Below are positions 10,044 to 20,586 of a DNA stretch of 54,947 nt, piece after piece (the stretch's first letter is position 1; each line of letters opens with the position of its first letter). This DNA is from Rubrivivax benzoatilyticus JA2 = ATCC BAA-35. GTDB taxonomy: Bacteria > Pseudomonadota > Gammaproteobacteria > Burkholderiales > Burkholderiaceae_C. The notes beneath the pieces were generated by a model. The model did no database searches, was not told the DNA's origin, and saw nothing but the letters and a program-made list of their open reading frames with translations. The stretch lies in NCBI RefSeq assembly GCF_000190375.1, contig NZ_AEWG01000083.1:1-54947 (forward strand), read 5' to 3'. The translations under genes and the position numbers were made by a program.

Positions 10044-12953
10044 ATGTTCAAGCGAACGAAGCTTGCAACCTGCCTGCTGGTCGCCTTTGGCGGCGGCATC
10101 GGCTTTTCGGCCTCCCCGGTTCTCGCCCAGTCGGCCACGTCGGCCGGCACCGAGCGCATTGAAGTCACGGGCTCTCGCCTCCGTTCGCTGGAAGGCGAAT
10201 CGTCTTCCCCCGTCCAGGTCGTGACCGGTGAAGAGATCGCCAAGGCCGGCATCGTCAACGTCCAGGAACTGCTGACCAAGAATCCGACGGTCGGTGTCCC
10301 GGGCATCAGCCGCACCAACTCCAACTTCGCGACCTCCAGCGCCGGTGTCGCCACGGTCGACCTGCGCAACCTCGGCTCCGACCGCACCCTGGTGCTGGTG
10401 AACGGCCGTCGCTTCGTCGCCGGCGTCCCGGGCAGCGCGTCGGTCGACCTGAACACGATCCCGACCGAGTTCATCGAGCGTGTCGAGATCCTGACCGGCG
10501 GCGCTTCCGCGACCTACGGCTCCGATGCCGTCGCGGGTGTCGTCAACATCATCCTGAAGAAGAACTTCCAAGGCCTGAGCGTCAATGCTCAGCACGGCGT
10601 GTCCGAAAAGGGCGACGACCGCAAGGACGTCTTCAGCATGACCATGGGCGCCAACAGCGAGAACGGGCGCGGCAACATCATGGCCCACATCGGGTTCTCC
10701 GATCAGGGCGCGGTGATGGCGCGCGACCATGGCGTGCCGTTCGACAACATCTCCCTGGCCTACACGACCCGTAAGCCGGAAGATGTCTTCAAGTTCGTCG
10801 GGCCTTTCTACTCCAGCTACGGCTCCAGCGGCCGTTTCTTCGGCGACAACGGCACCTACACCGTCGACGCCAACGGCAACGTCGTTCCGTGGTCCACCAA
10901 CGGCCCGGCCGGCGACGGTGTCGGCGCCTACGGCTACAACCGCCAGAACGATCGTTATCTCGCGATTCCGACCAAGCGTTTCGTCTTTGCCACCCAAGGC
11001 GAGTACGCGATCGACGACAACCACAGCGCCTGGCTCGAAGCGAACTACGCTCAGACGCAGACCAAGTCGCGTCTCGAGCCCTTCCCGCTGGACTCCGAAG
11101 CCCTCTTCCCCTCGTCGGGCGGGCAGGTTCCGGCCGAGTTCCTGGTCAACGGCTCGGTGGTGGTCAACCCGCTGATCCCGGCGGGCATCCTCGCCGACCT
11201 CGTCGACAACGACGGCGACGGCCTGCGTGACTACTTCTTCTCTCGCCGTCTGTCGGAGGTTGGCACGCGCGGCAACAAGGCCGACCGCGACACCTTCCGC
11301 ATCGCGACCGGTCTGCGTGGCTCGATCTTCGACGGCTGGGACTACGACACCTACGTGTCCTACGGCGCCACCAAGGAGTCGCAGGTCTCCAGCGGCCAGG
11401 TCAACGTCCTGAACTTCGCGCAAGCGCTGCAGGCCATGACCGACGTCGACGACGTCGACGGCGACGGCAACACCACCGAAGCGGTCTGCATCAGCGCCGA
11501 CGCCCGTGCCCAGGGCTGCGTGCCGGCCAACATCTTCGGTGCCGGCAACATCTCCGCCGACGCGCTGAAGTACATCCTCGCCCCGGGCATGCTGTCGACC
11601 TTCACGTCGCAGAAGCTGGCCGGTGGTGTCATCCGCGGCGAGCCGTTCGCGCTGCCGGCCGGCAAGGTCGGCGTCGCGGCGGGCTTCGAATGGCGCGAGG
11701 AATATGCGCGCACCGAGTTCGACGCGCTGCAGCAAGCGGGCCTGAACGCCGGCAACGCCATCCCCCGCACCGAAGGCTCGTTCTCGGTGCGCGAACTGTT
11801 CGCCGAGACGCGCATCCCGCTGGTCAAGGACCAGATCCTGGCCAAGTCGCTGTCGCTGAACGCCGCGATCCGTTCGTCGGACTACAGCACCGTCGGCCGC
11901 ACCTTCAGCTGGACCACCGGCCTGGAGTGGGCGCCGACGCGTGACCTGCGTGTCCGCGCGACGAAGGCCCTGGCGGTTCGTGCCCCGAACATCAACGAGC
12001 TGTACTCGCCCGCGAGCCAGACCTTCCCGCAGGTCCAGGATCCCTGCGTCGGCGTGACGGCCACCTCGACCGGCGCGCGTGACGATGCCTGCCGTGCCGA
12101 CCCTGGCGTGGCCGCGAACATCGCCGCGAACGGCTCGTTCACGCTGAACCAGTCGGACGCGCAAGGCGTCAGCGGTTACGACTCCGGCAACCCGAACCTG
12201 AAGGAAGAAACGGGCAAGACCTGGACCCTGGGCCTGGTCTACGCTCCCAGCGCGCTGAAAAACGTCGTGTTCACCGCGGATTACTTCCGGGTGAAGATCG
12301 AAGACGCGATCACGAACGTGGGTCGTCAGACTTCGCTCAACCAGTGCTACGGCGGGGACACGTACTTCTGCCAGTTCATCATTCGTCGCCCGGCCAACAT
12401 CGGCGCGAACAGCGCTGGTTCTCTTGAGTACGTCAACTCTCCGGCGACGAACAGCGGTGGTCTCTTCACCTCGGGTGTTGACCTGACGGCTTCGTACAGT
12501 GACCGTGTCGGTCCGGGGCGCCTGAGCGGCCGTATCGCTTACACGTATCTGGATGACGGCTACGAACTGCCGGTCGCTCGCCTGGGCACGAAGGACCCGT
12601 TCGTCGGCGAGATCGGAGCGGCTCGTGATCGTGCGGCGCTGTCCGTGGGTTACACCTACAAGGACTTCGCGATCAACACGACGACGACGTACATCGGCAA
12701 GTCCTACCTCGACGACCAGCTGTTCGGTCGCGGTGTGGTCAGCGTGCCGTCGTACACGCAGTTCGACTTCCAGGCCTCCTACACCTACGGCAAGGCGACC
12801 TGGTACTTCGGCATGGACAACGCGTTCAATGCCAAGGGCCCGAAGACGGACAGCAACGCGCTCCTGTGGGGCACGACCGGTGCCGGCACGGCTGCCGACG
12901 TTTATGATGCGATCGGCCGCCGCTATTACGCTGGCGTCCGCTTCGACTTGTAA
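10044..12953 (+). CDS. TonB-dependent outer-membrane receptor
   Basis: This 969-residue outer-membrane receptor should import a large or scarce substrate using TonB energy. A signal peptide ends near S-P-V-L-A (about residue 28). An E-R-I-E-V-T-G-S-R box follows, then a plug domain with V-D-L-R-N-L-G, V-L-V-N-G-R-R and G-A-S-A-T-Y-G-S-D-A-V-A-G-V, and a long beta-barrel rich in aromatic/Gly strands ending R-Y-Y-A-G-V-R-F-D-L. The E-V-T-G-S-R style is common in the large receptor families of Xanthomonas and Caulobacter. AGGAG lies eight bases before ATG 10044. Codon choice is a little less GC-biased than in neighbours. A peptide ABC importer lies upstream, so peptides are one possible ligand, by context only. 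Confidence 0.93.
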   Translation: MFKRTKLATCLLVAFGGGIGFSASPVLAQSATSAGTERIEVTGSRLRSLEGESSSPVQVVTGEEIAKAGIVNVQELLTKNPTVGVPGISRTNSNFATSSAGVATVDLRNLGSDRTLVLVNGRRFVAGVPGSASVDLNTIPTEFIERVEILTGGASATYGSDAVAGVVNIILKKNFQGLSVNAQHGVSEKGDDRKDVFSMTMGANSENGRGNIMAHIGFSDQGAVMARDHGVPFDNISLAYTTRKPEDVFKFVGPFYSSYGSSGRFFGDNGTYTVDANGNVVPWSTNGPAGDGVGAYGYNRQNDRYLAIPTKRFVFATQGEYAIDDNHSAWLEANYAQTQTKSRLEPFPLDSEALFPSSGGQVPAEFLVNGSVVVNPLIPAGILADLVDNDGDGLRDYFFSRRLSEVGTRGNKADRDTFRIATGLRGSIFDGWDYDTYVSYGATKESQVSSGQVNVLNFAQALQAMTDVDDVDGDGNTTEAVCISADARAQGCVPANIFGAGNISADALKYILAPGMLSTFTSQKLAGGVIRGEPFALPAGKVGVAAGFEWREEYARTEFDALQQAGLNAGNAIPRTEGSFSVRELFAETRIPLVKDQILAKSLSLNAAIRSSDYSTVGRTFSWTTGLEWAPTRDLRVRATKALAVRAPNINELYSPASQTFPQVQDPCVGVTATSTGARDDACRADPGVAANIAANGSFTLNQSDAQGVSGYDSGNPNLKEETGKTWTLGLVYAPSALKNVVFTADYFRVKIEDAITNVGRQTSLNQCYGGDTYFCQFIIRRPANIGANSAGSLEYVNSPATNSGGLFTSGVDLTASYSDRVGPGRLSGRIAYTYLDDGYELPVARLGTKDPFVGEIGAARDRAALSVGYTYKDFAINTTTTYIGKSYLDDQLFGRGVVSVPSYTQFDFQASYTYGKATWYFGMDNAFNAKGPKTDSNALLWGTTGAGTAADVYDAIGRRYYAGVRFDL

Positions 12954-12971
12954 TCCGTCGTACTGTCGATT

Positions 12972-13008
12972 GGTAGTTTGCGCGTTCTCTCGTGGAACGC
13001 GCACTACC
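12972..13008 (+). repeat. Hairpin directly after the receptor gene
   Basis: GGTAGT (12972-12977) pairs with ACTACC (13003-13008). Inside it, GCGCGTTC (12980-12987) pairs with GAACGCGC (12995-13002). The only break is a two-T bulge, and the loop is seven bases. It precedes a true terminator by a few bases, so the transcript would end in two tandem stems. Confidence 0.6.
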
Positions 13009-13012
13009 GGCG

Positions 13013-13044
13013 AAAGGGGTCGACCATGGGTCGACCCTTTTTTT
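13013..13044 (+). terminator. Strong intrinsic terminator of the TonB-dependent receptor gene
   Basis: GGGTCGACC (13017-13025) pairs perfectly with GGTCGACCC (13029-13037) around a three-base loop. The A run before it pairs with the start of the seven-T tract at 13038-13044. This is a textbook Rho-independent signal. Confidence 0.88.
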
Positions 13045-13063
13045 CTTTCAAGGGTGATTCGTG

Positions 13064-13525
13064 ATGAAGTTTGCTTATTCCGGGCTGTTTGCGGTGCTGC
13101 TCTCCGTGGGGCTCGTGCCTGCGCACGCGGCGGCTTCCGGAGGCATCGCCTCGTGCCTCGAATTGGCCGACCGTGACGCGCGTCTGGCCTGTTTCGAGGC
13201 CGGTGCTCGCGAACTGAAGGGCGAGGAGGAGCGCAAGCGAACCGCCGAAGCCGAGCGCAAGACGAAGGAGTTCGGTTTGCCGAGCCCGGTCGTGCGTGAA
13301 ACGCTTTCCAGCGTCAAGGTCCGGATCGTCAGCGAATTCGACGGCTGGCGACCGGGTGCGACGTTCAAGCTCGACAACGGTCAGGTCTGGGAGTTCATCG
13401 GCAACGACTCCGGCACCGTCACGCTGACCAACAACGAAGCAGTCATCGAGCGCGGCATGCTCGGCAGCTTCTTCCTGCGGATGGAAGGCGTTCGTTCAAC
13501 GCCGAAGGTGCGTCGAATCCGCTGA
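13064..13525 (+). CDS. Small exported protein of unknown function
   Basis: This 153-residue protein has a clear signal peptide (M-K-F-A-Y, then a hydrophobic core, cleavage after A-H-A at about residue 22). The mature start contains C-L-E-L-A-D-R-D-A-R-L-A-C-F-E-A, the paired-cysteine pattern seen in several small periplasmic proteins. A charged helix of about 30 residues follows, then a beta-rich C-terminal part with V-W-E-F-I-G-N-D. I do not recognise a named family. The ATG at 13064 is preferred over the GTG at 13061. It lies just after the receptor terminator, so it probably has its own promoter or low read-through expression. Confidence 0.65.
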   Translation: MKFAYSGLFAVLLSVGLVPAHAAASGGIASCLELADRDARLACFEAGARELKGEEERKRTAEAERKTKEFGLPSPVVRETLSSVKVRIVSEFDGWRPGATFKLDNGQVWEFIGNDSGTVTLTNNEAVIERGMLGSFFLRMEGVRSTPKVRRIR

Positions 13526-13585
13526 CATTGCACCGACCCGGCGGGGCCGTGCCATGCGGCACGCCGTGGTGCCGCCCGCCTGCTC

Positions 13586-14344
<759 letters not shown>

Positions 14345-14399
14345 CCGTTGTCTCCTTCGCCTCTGACGGGCGTGCGGGGGAAAGAAAGGGCCGGGAGGA

Positions 14400-15923
<1,524 letters not shown>

Positions 15924-15927
<4 letters not shown>

Positions 15928-16121
15928 GGCGCGGGTGGCAGGTCCAGGCTGCGGGCCTCGGTCTCGAGCATCACCGGGATGCCGTCGCGGATCGGGAAGG
16001 CGAGGCGGTCGGCGTTGCAGACGAGGTCGGTGGGGCGCTGCAGCTCGTCGCGGGAGACTTCCAGCGGGCCTTTGCAGACGGGGCAGACGAGCAGGTCGAT
16101 CAGACGGTGGTCGAGCGTCAT
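15924..16121 (-). CDS. Trm112-family small zinc protein (UPF0434)
   Basis: This 65-residue protein has C-P-V-C at residues 13-16 and one more Cys near 35, followed by [12 protein letters not shown], the hallmark of the Trm112/UPF0434 family. In eukaryotes and archaea Trm112 activates methyltransferases. The bacterial role is not settled, although linkage to lpxK and kdsB is common in proteobacteria. The Cys set is incomplete for a four-Cys zinc site, which is usual in this group. It overlaps lpxK at its start and kdsB at its end by four bases each. Confidence 0.9.
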
Positions 16122-17137
16122 CGGGTTCGCGGCGGCGCGATGAGGCGCAGCACGTCCTGAACGAGTGAATCGGGAAGCGCGAAGTCTAGCCCGACGACCC
16201 ACACGCGCGTCCCGCCCGCGTTACGGCCGGCGAGCTTGACGGCGTCCTTCTCGGTGACCAGCACCTCCGGCGTGCCGGCCGGCCAGGGCAGGGCGGCGAA
16301 GTCGTGGTGGTCGGGCAGCGGCAGGCGTTCGATCTCCAGCCCGGCGGCCTCGAGCATCGAGAAGAAACGCTCGGGCGAGGCGATGCCGGCCAGCGCCAGC
16401 AGGCGGCGGCCGCGCAGCGTGGCCAGCGCGACGCCTTCGCCGCGACGGCCGGCCGCCCAGTCTTCCAGCGCCAGCGCGTCGCCCAGCGTGCGCGTCGCGC
16501 AGACGCCCGGCAGCGGCGTCGTCGGGGCCGGCGCGTTGTAGAGCACGAAGCGCCCGCGCGACAGTGTCGCCGGCATCGGCTCGCGCAGCGGGCCGGCGGG
16601 CAGCAGCCGGCCGTTGCCGATGCCGCGCTCGTCGAAGACGACGATCTCGGCGTCGCGTGCCAGGCGTCGGTGCTGCAGGCCGTCGTCGGAGACGAGCACG
16701 TCGACCTCCGGGTGGGTGGCGCAGAGCGCACGCGCGGCGGCGACACGATCCCGGCCGACCCAGACCGGCACGCCGGCGCGGCGGCGGATCAGCAGCGGTT
16801 CGTCGCCGGCGTCGGCAGGCGAGGCGTCGGGCCGGACGTCGTGCACGCCGTCGCCGTCGCGGCCGAAGCCGCGCGAGATCACGCCCGGCGTGTATCCGGC
16901 GGCCTGCAGCGCGCGCACCAGCGCGATGACGGTCGGCGTCTTGCCGGCCCCGCCGACGATCAGGTTGCCGACGACGACCACCGGCACCGGGGCGCGTTGC
17001 GGCTGGACCTCGGCGGCGCGGCGCGACACGCCGGCATAGAGCGACTCGAGCGGCGCCAGCGTCGCCGCCAGCGCCGTGCGCCGCGGCCGCCACCAGTGGC
17101 GCAGCAGCAGCGCCTCGAGCCGCGCGGCCAGCGACAT
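16118..17137 (-). CDS. lpxK: Tetraacyldisaccharide 4'-kinase
   Basis: LpxK phosphorylates the 4' position of the lipid A precursor at the inner face of the cytoplasmic membrane. The 339-residue protein has [13 protein letters not shown] (Walker A, about residue 58). It continues with S-R-G-F-G-R near 93, D-D-G-L-Q-H-R near 155 and V-T-E-K-D-A-V-K-L near 300, all diagnostic. An N-terminal membrane-associating helix is present. The start meets the exbD stop at base 17137, as in many betaproteobacteria where exbBD precede lpxK. Confidence 0.96.
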   Translation of the reverse strand: MSLAARLEALLLRHWWRPRRTALAATLAPLESLYAGVSRRAAEVQPQRAPVPVVVVGNLIVGGAGKTPTVIALVRALQAAGYTPGVISRGFGRDGDGVHDVRPDASPADAGDEPLLIRRRAGVPVWVGRDRVAAARALCATHPEVDVLVSDDGLQHRRLARDAEIVVFDERGIGNGRLLPAGPLREPMPATLSRGRFVLYNAPAPTTPLPGVCATRTLGDALALEDWAAGRRGEGVALATLRGRRLLALAGIASPERFFSMLEAAGLEIERLPLPDHHDFAALPWPAGTPEVLVTEKDAVKLAGRNAGGTRVWVVGLDFALPDSLVQDVLRLIAPPRTR

Positions 17138-17559
17138 CAGCGGGCGCCGTTCGGCGTCTGCGAGGCGAAGGTCAGGCGCGAGAGCCCGGCGCGGCGCGCC
17201 GCGTCGAGCACGTTGATCACCGACTGGTGCGCGGCCATCGCGTCGGCCGAGATGATGACGACGACGTCCTGGCGGCCCTTGGCGGCGGCGCCGAGCGCGG
17301 CGGCCAGCTGCGCGACGTCGCGGCCGTCCACCGCCTGGCGGTCGATCGCGTAGCGGCCGTCGGCGGCCACGGCGACGATGATCTCGGCCGGCCGTTCGCG
17401 CAGCTTCTCGGCGTCGGCCGCCGGCAGCGTGATCTGCAGCTCGGTGAAACGCGAATAGGTCGTCGACAGCATCAGGAAGATGAGCACGACGAGCAGCACG
17501 TCGATGAACGGGATCAGGTTGATCTCCGGTTCCTCGGGGCGGCGGCGGCTGAAGCGCAT
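17137..17559 (-). CDS. exbD: Biopolymer transport protein ExbD
   Basis: This 140-residue protein has a short cytoplasmic N-terminus (E-I-N-L-I-P-F-I-D-V-L-L-V), one membrane helix carrying the conserved Asp near residue 20, and a periplasmic domain. With ExbB it uses the proton gradient to drive TonB or a related protein. TonB itself is not in this window, though a large TonB-dependent receptor is. The stop abuts lpxK and the start is seven bases from the exbB stop. Confidence 0.94.
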   Translation of the reverse strand: MRFSRRRPEEPEINLIPFIDVLLVVLIFLMLSTTYSRFTELQITLPAADAEKLRERPAEIIVAVAADGRYAIDRQAVDGRDVAQLAAALGAAAKGRQDVVVIISADAMAAHQSVINVLDAARRAGLSRLTFASQTPNGAR

Positions 17560-17566
17560 CGCGGGC

Positions 17567-18205
17567 TCAGGCGGCCGGGTTGCCGCGCACGGCGAAGCGC
17601 ATCAGGTGCGGCACCAGGCGCTCGGCGGCCAGTTCCATCGTCAGCTGGAAGGCGTCGACCCGGCCACGGAAGTAACGGTAGAACATCAGCGACGGGATCG
17701 CGATGATCAGGCCGAAGGCGGTGTTGTAGAGCGCCACCGAGATGCCGTGGGCCAGCATCTGCGGGTTCGTCGCGCCGGTGGGCGCCTGCGAGCCGAAGAT
17801 CTCGATCATGCCGATGACGGTGCCGAACAGCCCCAGCAGCGGCGCTGCCGCGGCGATCGTGCCGAGCGTGTTCAGGTAGCGCTCGGTCGTGTGCACCGCG
17901 GTGCGCCCGGCGTTCTCCATCGCCTGGCGCAGGGCCTGCTCCTGGATGCGCGGGTCGGCGATCACGGCCTGCAGGCCGGCGGCCAGCACGCCGCCCAGCA
18001 GCGAGTTGTCGGCCAGCTTGGCGACGACGTCCTGCGCCGGCAGGCTGTTGCGCGAAACGCCGATGACCTCGTCGAGCAGCGTCGGGGGGGCGATCAGCGG
18101 CGTGCGCAGGTGATACAGCCGCTCCATGATGAGCGCCAGGGCCACGATCGAGCAGAGGATCAGGAGCCAGATCGGCCAGCCGGCCGCTTGTATGATCGTC
18201 AGCAA
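17567..18205 (-). CDS. exbB: Biopolymer transport protein ExbB (MotA/TolQ/ExbB proton channel)
   Basis: With a TTG start at 18205 this is a 212-residue protein beginning M-L-T-I-I-Q-A-A-G-W-P-I-W, which matches how related ExbB proteins begin. The open frame runs much further upstream, but that part looks non-coding. Three membrane helices are evident: residues 10-30, a pair near 105-130, and one near 145-175 with the family motif A-L-Y-N-T-A-F-G-L. T-I-A-A-A-A-P-L-L-G-L-F-G-T-V is the proton-channel signature. The start codon is the least certain part. It diverges from xseA across a 300-base control region. Confidence 0.9.
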   Translation of the reverse strand: MLTIIQAAGWPIWLLILCSIVALALIMERLYHLRTPLIAPPTLLDEVIGVSRNSLPAQDVVAKLADNSLLGGVLAAGLQAVIADPRIQEQALRQAMENAGRTAVHTTERYLNTLGTIAAAAPLLGLFGTVIGMIEIFGSQAPTGATNPQMLAHGISVALYNTAFGLIIAIPSLMFYRYFRGRVDAFQLTMELAAERLVPHLMRFAVRGNPAA

Positions 18206-18309
18206 GGGGTTCTTCGAGGTGAGCGGCAGGGCTCGCCGCAGCCGGCGGATTATGAGGCAAGCCCTGTCCGCCACAGCCGCTGCGGCGCAATCTGCGAAGC
18301 CCCCGGCGC

Positions 18310-18344
18310 GTATCCACGCCATTTGTGGATAACTTTGTGGAGAA
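18310..18344. promoter_or_regulatory. Cluster of three DnaA-box-like sequences
   Basis: TGTGGATAA at 18324-18332 is a perfect DnaA box. TGTGGAGAA at 18336-18344 matches eight of nine positions in the same orientation, 12 bases on. GTATCCACG at 18310-18318 matches seven of nine in the opposite orientation. No dnaA, dnaN or other origin genes are nearby, so regulation of exbB or titration of DnaA is more likely than a replication origin. Confidence 0.5.
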
Positions 18345-18422
18345 GCCGTCGGCAGCCGCTCCAAACCCGCGCCAGGATTGGGCCGCGCTTGGTTTGCCCC
18401 ATTTTTCAGCATTTTTTTCTTC

Positions 18423-18438
18423 AGTGAAATCAATCACT
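18423..18438. promoter_or_regulatory. CRP/Vfr-like binding site
   Basis: AGTGA-AATCAA-TCACT keeps both core half-sites GTGA and TCAC with the six-base spacing of the CRP consensus (TGTGA-N6-TCACA); only the outermost bases differ. Its centre lies about 50 bp upstream of the probable xseA transcription start. Confidence 0.45.
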
Positions 18439-18528
18439 TGCGAGATCTTCGTGGGCTCCTGGCGTGGTATACGCGCCCGCCTGACCTGATGTTCCGGCCT
18501 GTGGAGTTCCGCCGTGACGGGGGGTGCA

Positions 18529-20481
18529 ATGAGCGCGCTTGACCCGGCTGCGGGTGTGGCGTCGCCGCGCCAGGTGTGGAGCGTCGCGGGGCTGTTGCTG
18601 GCCACCGCCGATGCCTTGTCGGCGCGTTTCGGCGCGGTCGCCGTGCGCGGCGAAATCTCGGGTTTCACGCGCGCCGCCAGCGGCCACTGTTATTTCTCGC
18701 TGAAGGACCACGACGGCCAGCCGGCGCTGCTGCGCTGCGCGATGTTCCGCCGCGCCGCGGCGCTGCTCGACTTCCAGCCTCGCGACGGCCTGCAGGTCGA
18801 GTTGCGCGGGCGGCTGGGTGTCTACGACGCGCGCGGCGAACTGCAGATCGTCGTCGAGTCGCTGCAGCGCCTGGGGGCGGGCACGCTGTACGAGGAGTTT
18901 CTGCGCCTGAGGGCCCGGCTGGAGGCGGCCGGACTCTTCGACGCGGCGCGCAAGCGGCCGATCCCGCCGCATCCGCGTGTTCTGGGCGTCGTCACCTCGC
19001 CCGGTGCCGCGGCGCTGCGCGACGTGCTCACCGCGCTGGCGCGGCGGGCGCCGCAGGTGGCGGTCGTCGTCTACCCGACGCCGGTCCAGGGCGGCGAGGC
19101 GCCGGCGGCGATCGTGGCCGCGCTGCGCACGGCGGCCGATCGCCGCGAGGTCCAGGTGCTGCTGCTGGTGCGCGGCGGCGGCTCGCTCGAGGACCTGTGG
19201 GCCTTCAACGACGAACGCGTGGTGCGCGCGGTGGCGGCGTCGCCGATCCCGGTGGTCTGCGGCGTGGGTCACGAGACCGACGTCACGCTGGCCGACCTTG
19301 CCGCCGACCTGCGCGCGCCGACGCCGACGGCGGCGGCGGAGCTGGCGGCGCCGGCCCGCGTCGACCTGCTGGTGGCGCTGGCGTCCCGGTCCGAGGCGCT
19401 GCAGCGTGCGCTGCGGCGCCAGCTCGATCGCCAGGCCCAGCGCCTGGACACCGCCGCGCTGCGCCTGGGGCGGCCGGCCGCCGGGGTGGCGCAGCAGCGT
19501 CAGCGGCTGGCGGCGCTGGAGCTGCGCTTGCAGCAGGCGCTGGCACCTCAGCTGTCGCAGCGAACGCAACGTGCGATGGCGCTGGGGCTGCGTCTGCGCG
19601 CGGCGACGGTGTCGCGCCTGGATCGCCTGCGCTCGAACCTCGAGCTCGGCCGCCAGCGTCTGGCGGCGCTCGACCCGGCGCGGGTGCTGCAGCGCGGCTA
19701 CGCCTGGGTCGAGACACCTTCCGGGCGGCCGGTGCTGCGGGCGGACGGGCTGCGGCCGGGCGACGAGCTGCGGGCCGTCTGGGCGGACGGGGCGGCGGCC
19801 ATACGCGTCTTCGGGGTCGAACGGAAGGGGTCTGCATCAAATGAATGCGGTGCCTACAATCCCCGACAGCTTTCATCCACCCACAGGAACGACTCCATGG
19901 AACGCACGCTGCCTCCCCTGCCGTATGCCCTCGACGCCCTGGCGCCGCACTACAGCCGCGAGACGCTGGAGTACCACCACGGCAAGCACCACAACGCGTA
20001 CGTCGTGAATCTGAACAACCTGCAGAAGGGCACCGAGTTCGAGGGTCTCGAGCTCGAGGAGGTCGTGCGCAAGTCTTCCGGCGGCATCTACAACAACGCC
20101 GCGCAGATCTGGAACCACACCTTCTTCTGGAACTGCATGAAGCCCGAAGGCGGCGGCGAGCCGGCCGGGGCGCTGGCCGCGGCGATCGTCGCGAAGTGGG
20201 GCTCCTACGCGGCCTTCAAGGAGGCCTTCGTGAAGTCGGCGGTCGGCAACTTCGGCTCCGGCTGGACCTGGCTGGTCAAGAAGGCCGACGGCTCGGTCGA
20301 CATCGTCAACATGGGTGCCGCGGGCACGCCGCTGACCACCGGCGACACGCCGCTGCTGACGGTCGACGTCTGGGAGCACGCTTACTACATCGACTACCGC
20401 AACCTGCGCCCGAAGTTCGTCGAGACCTTCCTCGACAAGCTCGTGAACTGGTCGTTCGCCGAGGCGAACTACGCGGCCTGA
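18529..20481 (+). CDS. xseA: Exodeoxyribonuclease VII large subunit, open in frame into SodB
   Basis: XseA is the large subunit of exonuclease VII, a cytoplasmic single-strand DNA nuclease. The first 434 or so residues are a full XseA: an N-terminal OB-fold (V-R-G-E-I-S-G-F near residue 45, Y-F-S-L-K-D), the nuclease core ([29 protein letters not shown]), a long helical region and the C-terminal R-G-Y-A-W-V. The frame then does not stop. After G-V-E-R-K-G it reads about 20 linker residues and joins the SodB start codon, so the formal product is 650 residues. One extra G in the GGGG at 19827-19830 would give the ending G-V-C-I-K and a stop at 19842-19844. ATG 18529 is used; GTG 18514 is an alternative with GTGGAG before it. 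Confidence 0.85.
   Translation: MSALDPAAGVASPRQVWSVAGLLLATADALSARFGAVAVRGEISGFTRAASGHCYFSLKDHDGQPALLRCAMFRRAAALLDFQPRDGLQVELRGRLGVYDARGELQIVVESLQRLGAGTLYEEFLRLRARLEAAGLFDAARKRPIPPHPRVLGVVTSPGAAALRDVLTALARRAPQVAVVVYPTPVQGGEAPAAIVAALRTAADRREVQVLLLVRGGGSLEDLWAFNDERVVRAVAASPIPVVCGVGHETDVTLADLAADLRAPTPTAAAELAAPARVDLLVALASRSEALQRALRRQLDRQAQRLDTAALRLGRPAAGVAQQRQRLAALELRLQQALAPQLSQRTQRAMALGLRLRAATVSRLDRLRSNLELGRQRLAALDPARVLQRGYAWVETPSGRPVLRADGLRPGDELRAVWADGAAAIRVFGVERKGSASNECGAYNPRQLSSTHRNDSMERTLPPLPYALDALAPHYSRETLEYHHGKHHNAYVVNLNNLQKGTEFEGLELEEVVRKSSGGIYNNAAQIWNHTFFWNCMKPEGGGEPAGALAAAIVAKWGSYAAFKEAFVKSAVGNFGSGWTWLVKKADGSVDIVNMGAAGTPLTTGDTPLLTVDVWEHAYYIDYRNLRPKFVETFLDKLVNWSFAEANYAA
19855..19860 (+). 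promoter_or_regulatory. Possible -10 element of sodB (TACAAT)
   Basis: TACAAT matches five of six -10 positions and lies 36 bases before the sodB ATG. The -35 region 17 bases upstream (CTGCAT) is weak. It would allow sodB to be expressed apart from xseA. Confidence 0.4.
19897..20481 (+). CDS. sodB: Superoxide dismutase, iron type
   Basis: SodB converts superoxide to hydrogen peroxide and oxygen in the cytoplasm. From ATG 19897 it is a normal 194-residue protein beginning [10 protein letters not shown]. The metal ligands are His27 (Y-H-H-G-K-H-H), the His in W-N-H-T-F-F-W near residue 75, and Asp and His in D-V-W-E-H-A-Y-Y near 158-162. A-A-Q-I-W-N-H puts the active-site Gln in the place typical of iron enzymes. 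The start has its own ribosome site (AGGA, seven bases upstream) and normal N-terminus, so free SodB is expected even though the xseA frame runs into it. A terminator follows. Confidence 0.96.
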   Translation: MERTLPPLPYALDALAPHYSRETLEYHHGKHHNAYVVNLNNLQKGTEFEGLELEEVVRKSSGGIYNNAAQIWNHTFFWNCMKPEGGGEPAGALAAAIVAKWGSYAAFKEAFVKSAVGNFGSGWTWLVKKADGSVDIVNMGAAGTPLTTGDTPLLTVDVWEHAYYIDYRNLRPKFVETFLDKLVNWSFAEANYAA

Positions 20482-20528
20482 TCGCGTCTGATCCCCGGTC
20501 GATCACGCCCTGACGGGCTGATCGCGCT

Positions 20529-20566
20529 AACCGACCGCAAGCCCAACCGGCGCGGTCGGTTTTTTG
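20529..20566 (+). terminator. Intrinsic terminator after sodB
   Basis: ACCGACCG (20530-20537) pairs with CGGTCGGT (20553-20560) and is followed by a T run broken only by one G. It separates sodB from the convergent DUF192 gene. Confidence 0.82.
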
Positions 20567-20586
20567 TTTGAGTAAATCAGTGCGGC

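Larger units (their letters stand above)
18206..18528. other. Divergent control region between exbB and xseA
   Basis: About 320 bases carry no gene. The left half holds three DnaA-box-like sites, the middle has an AT-rich stretch with two T runs, and the right side has a CRP-like palindrome followed by TATACG with an upstream TG (extended -10) at 18465-18473. This density of signals is unusual for the window. Confidence 0.5.

Noticed and set aside
10041..13004. 987-codon frame antisense to the TonB-dependent receptor
   Set aside because: It is a shadow of the receptor; it spans the receptor's own terminator-side bases and shows no recognisable motif.
18310..18344. A chromosomal replication origin
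   Set aside because: Three DnaA-box-like sites alone are not enough; there is no dnaA, dnaN, gidA or long AT-rich unwinding region next to them.
17567..18433. 288-codon version of ExbB
   Set aside because: The additional 76 residues are translated from the DnaA-box and AT-rich control region and have no similarity to the start of ExbB proteins.
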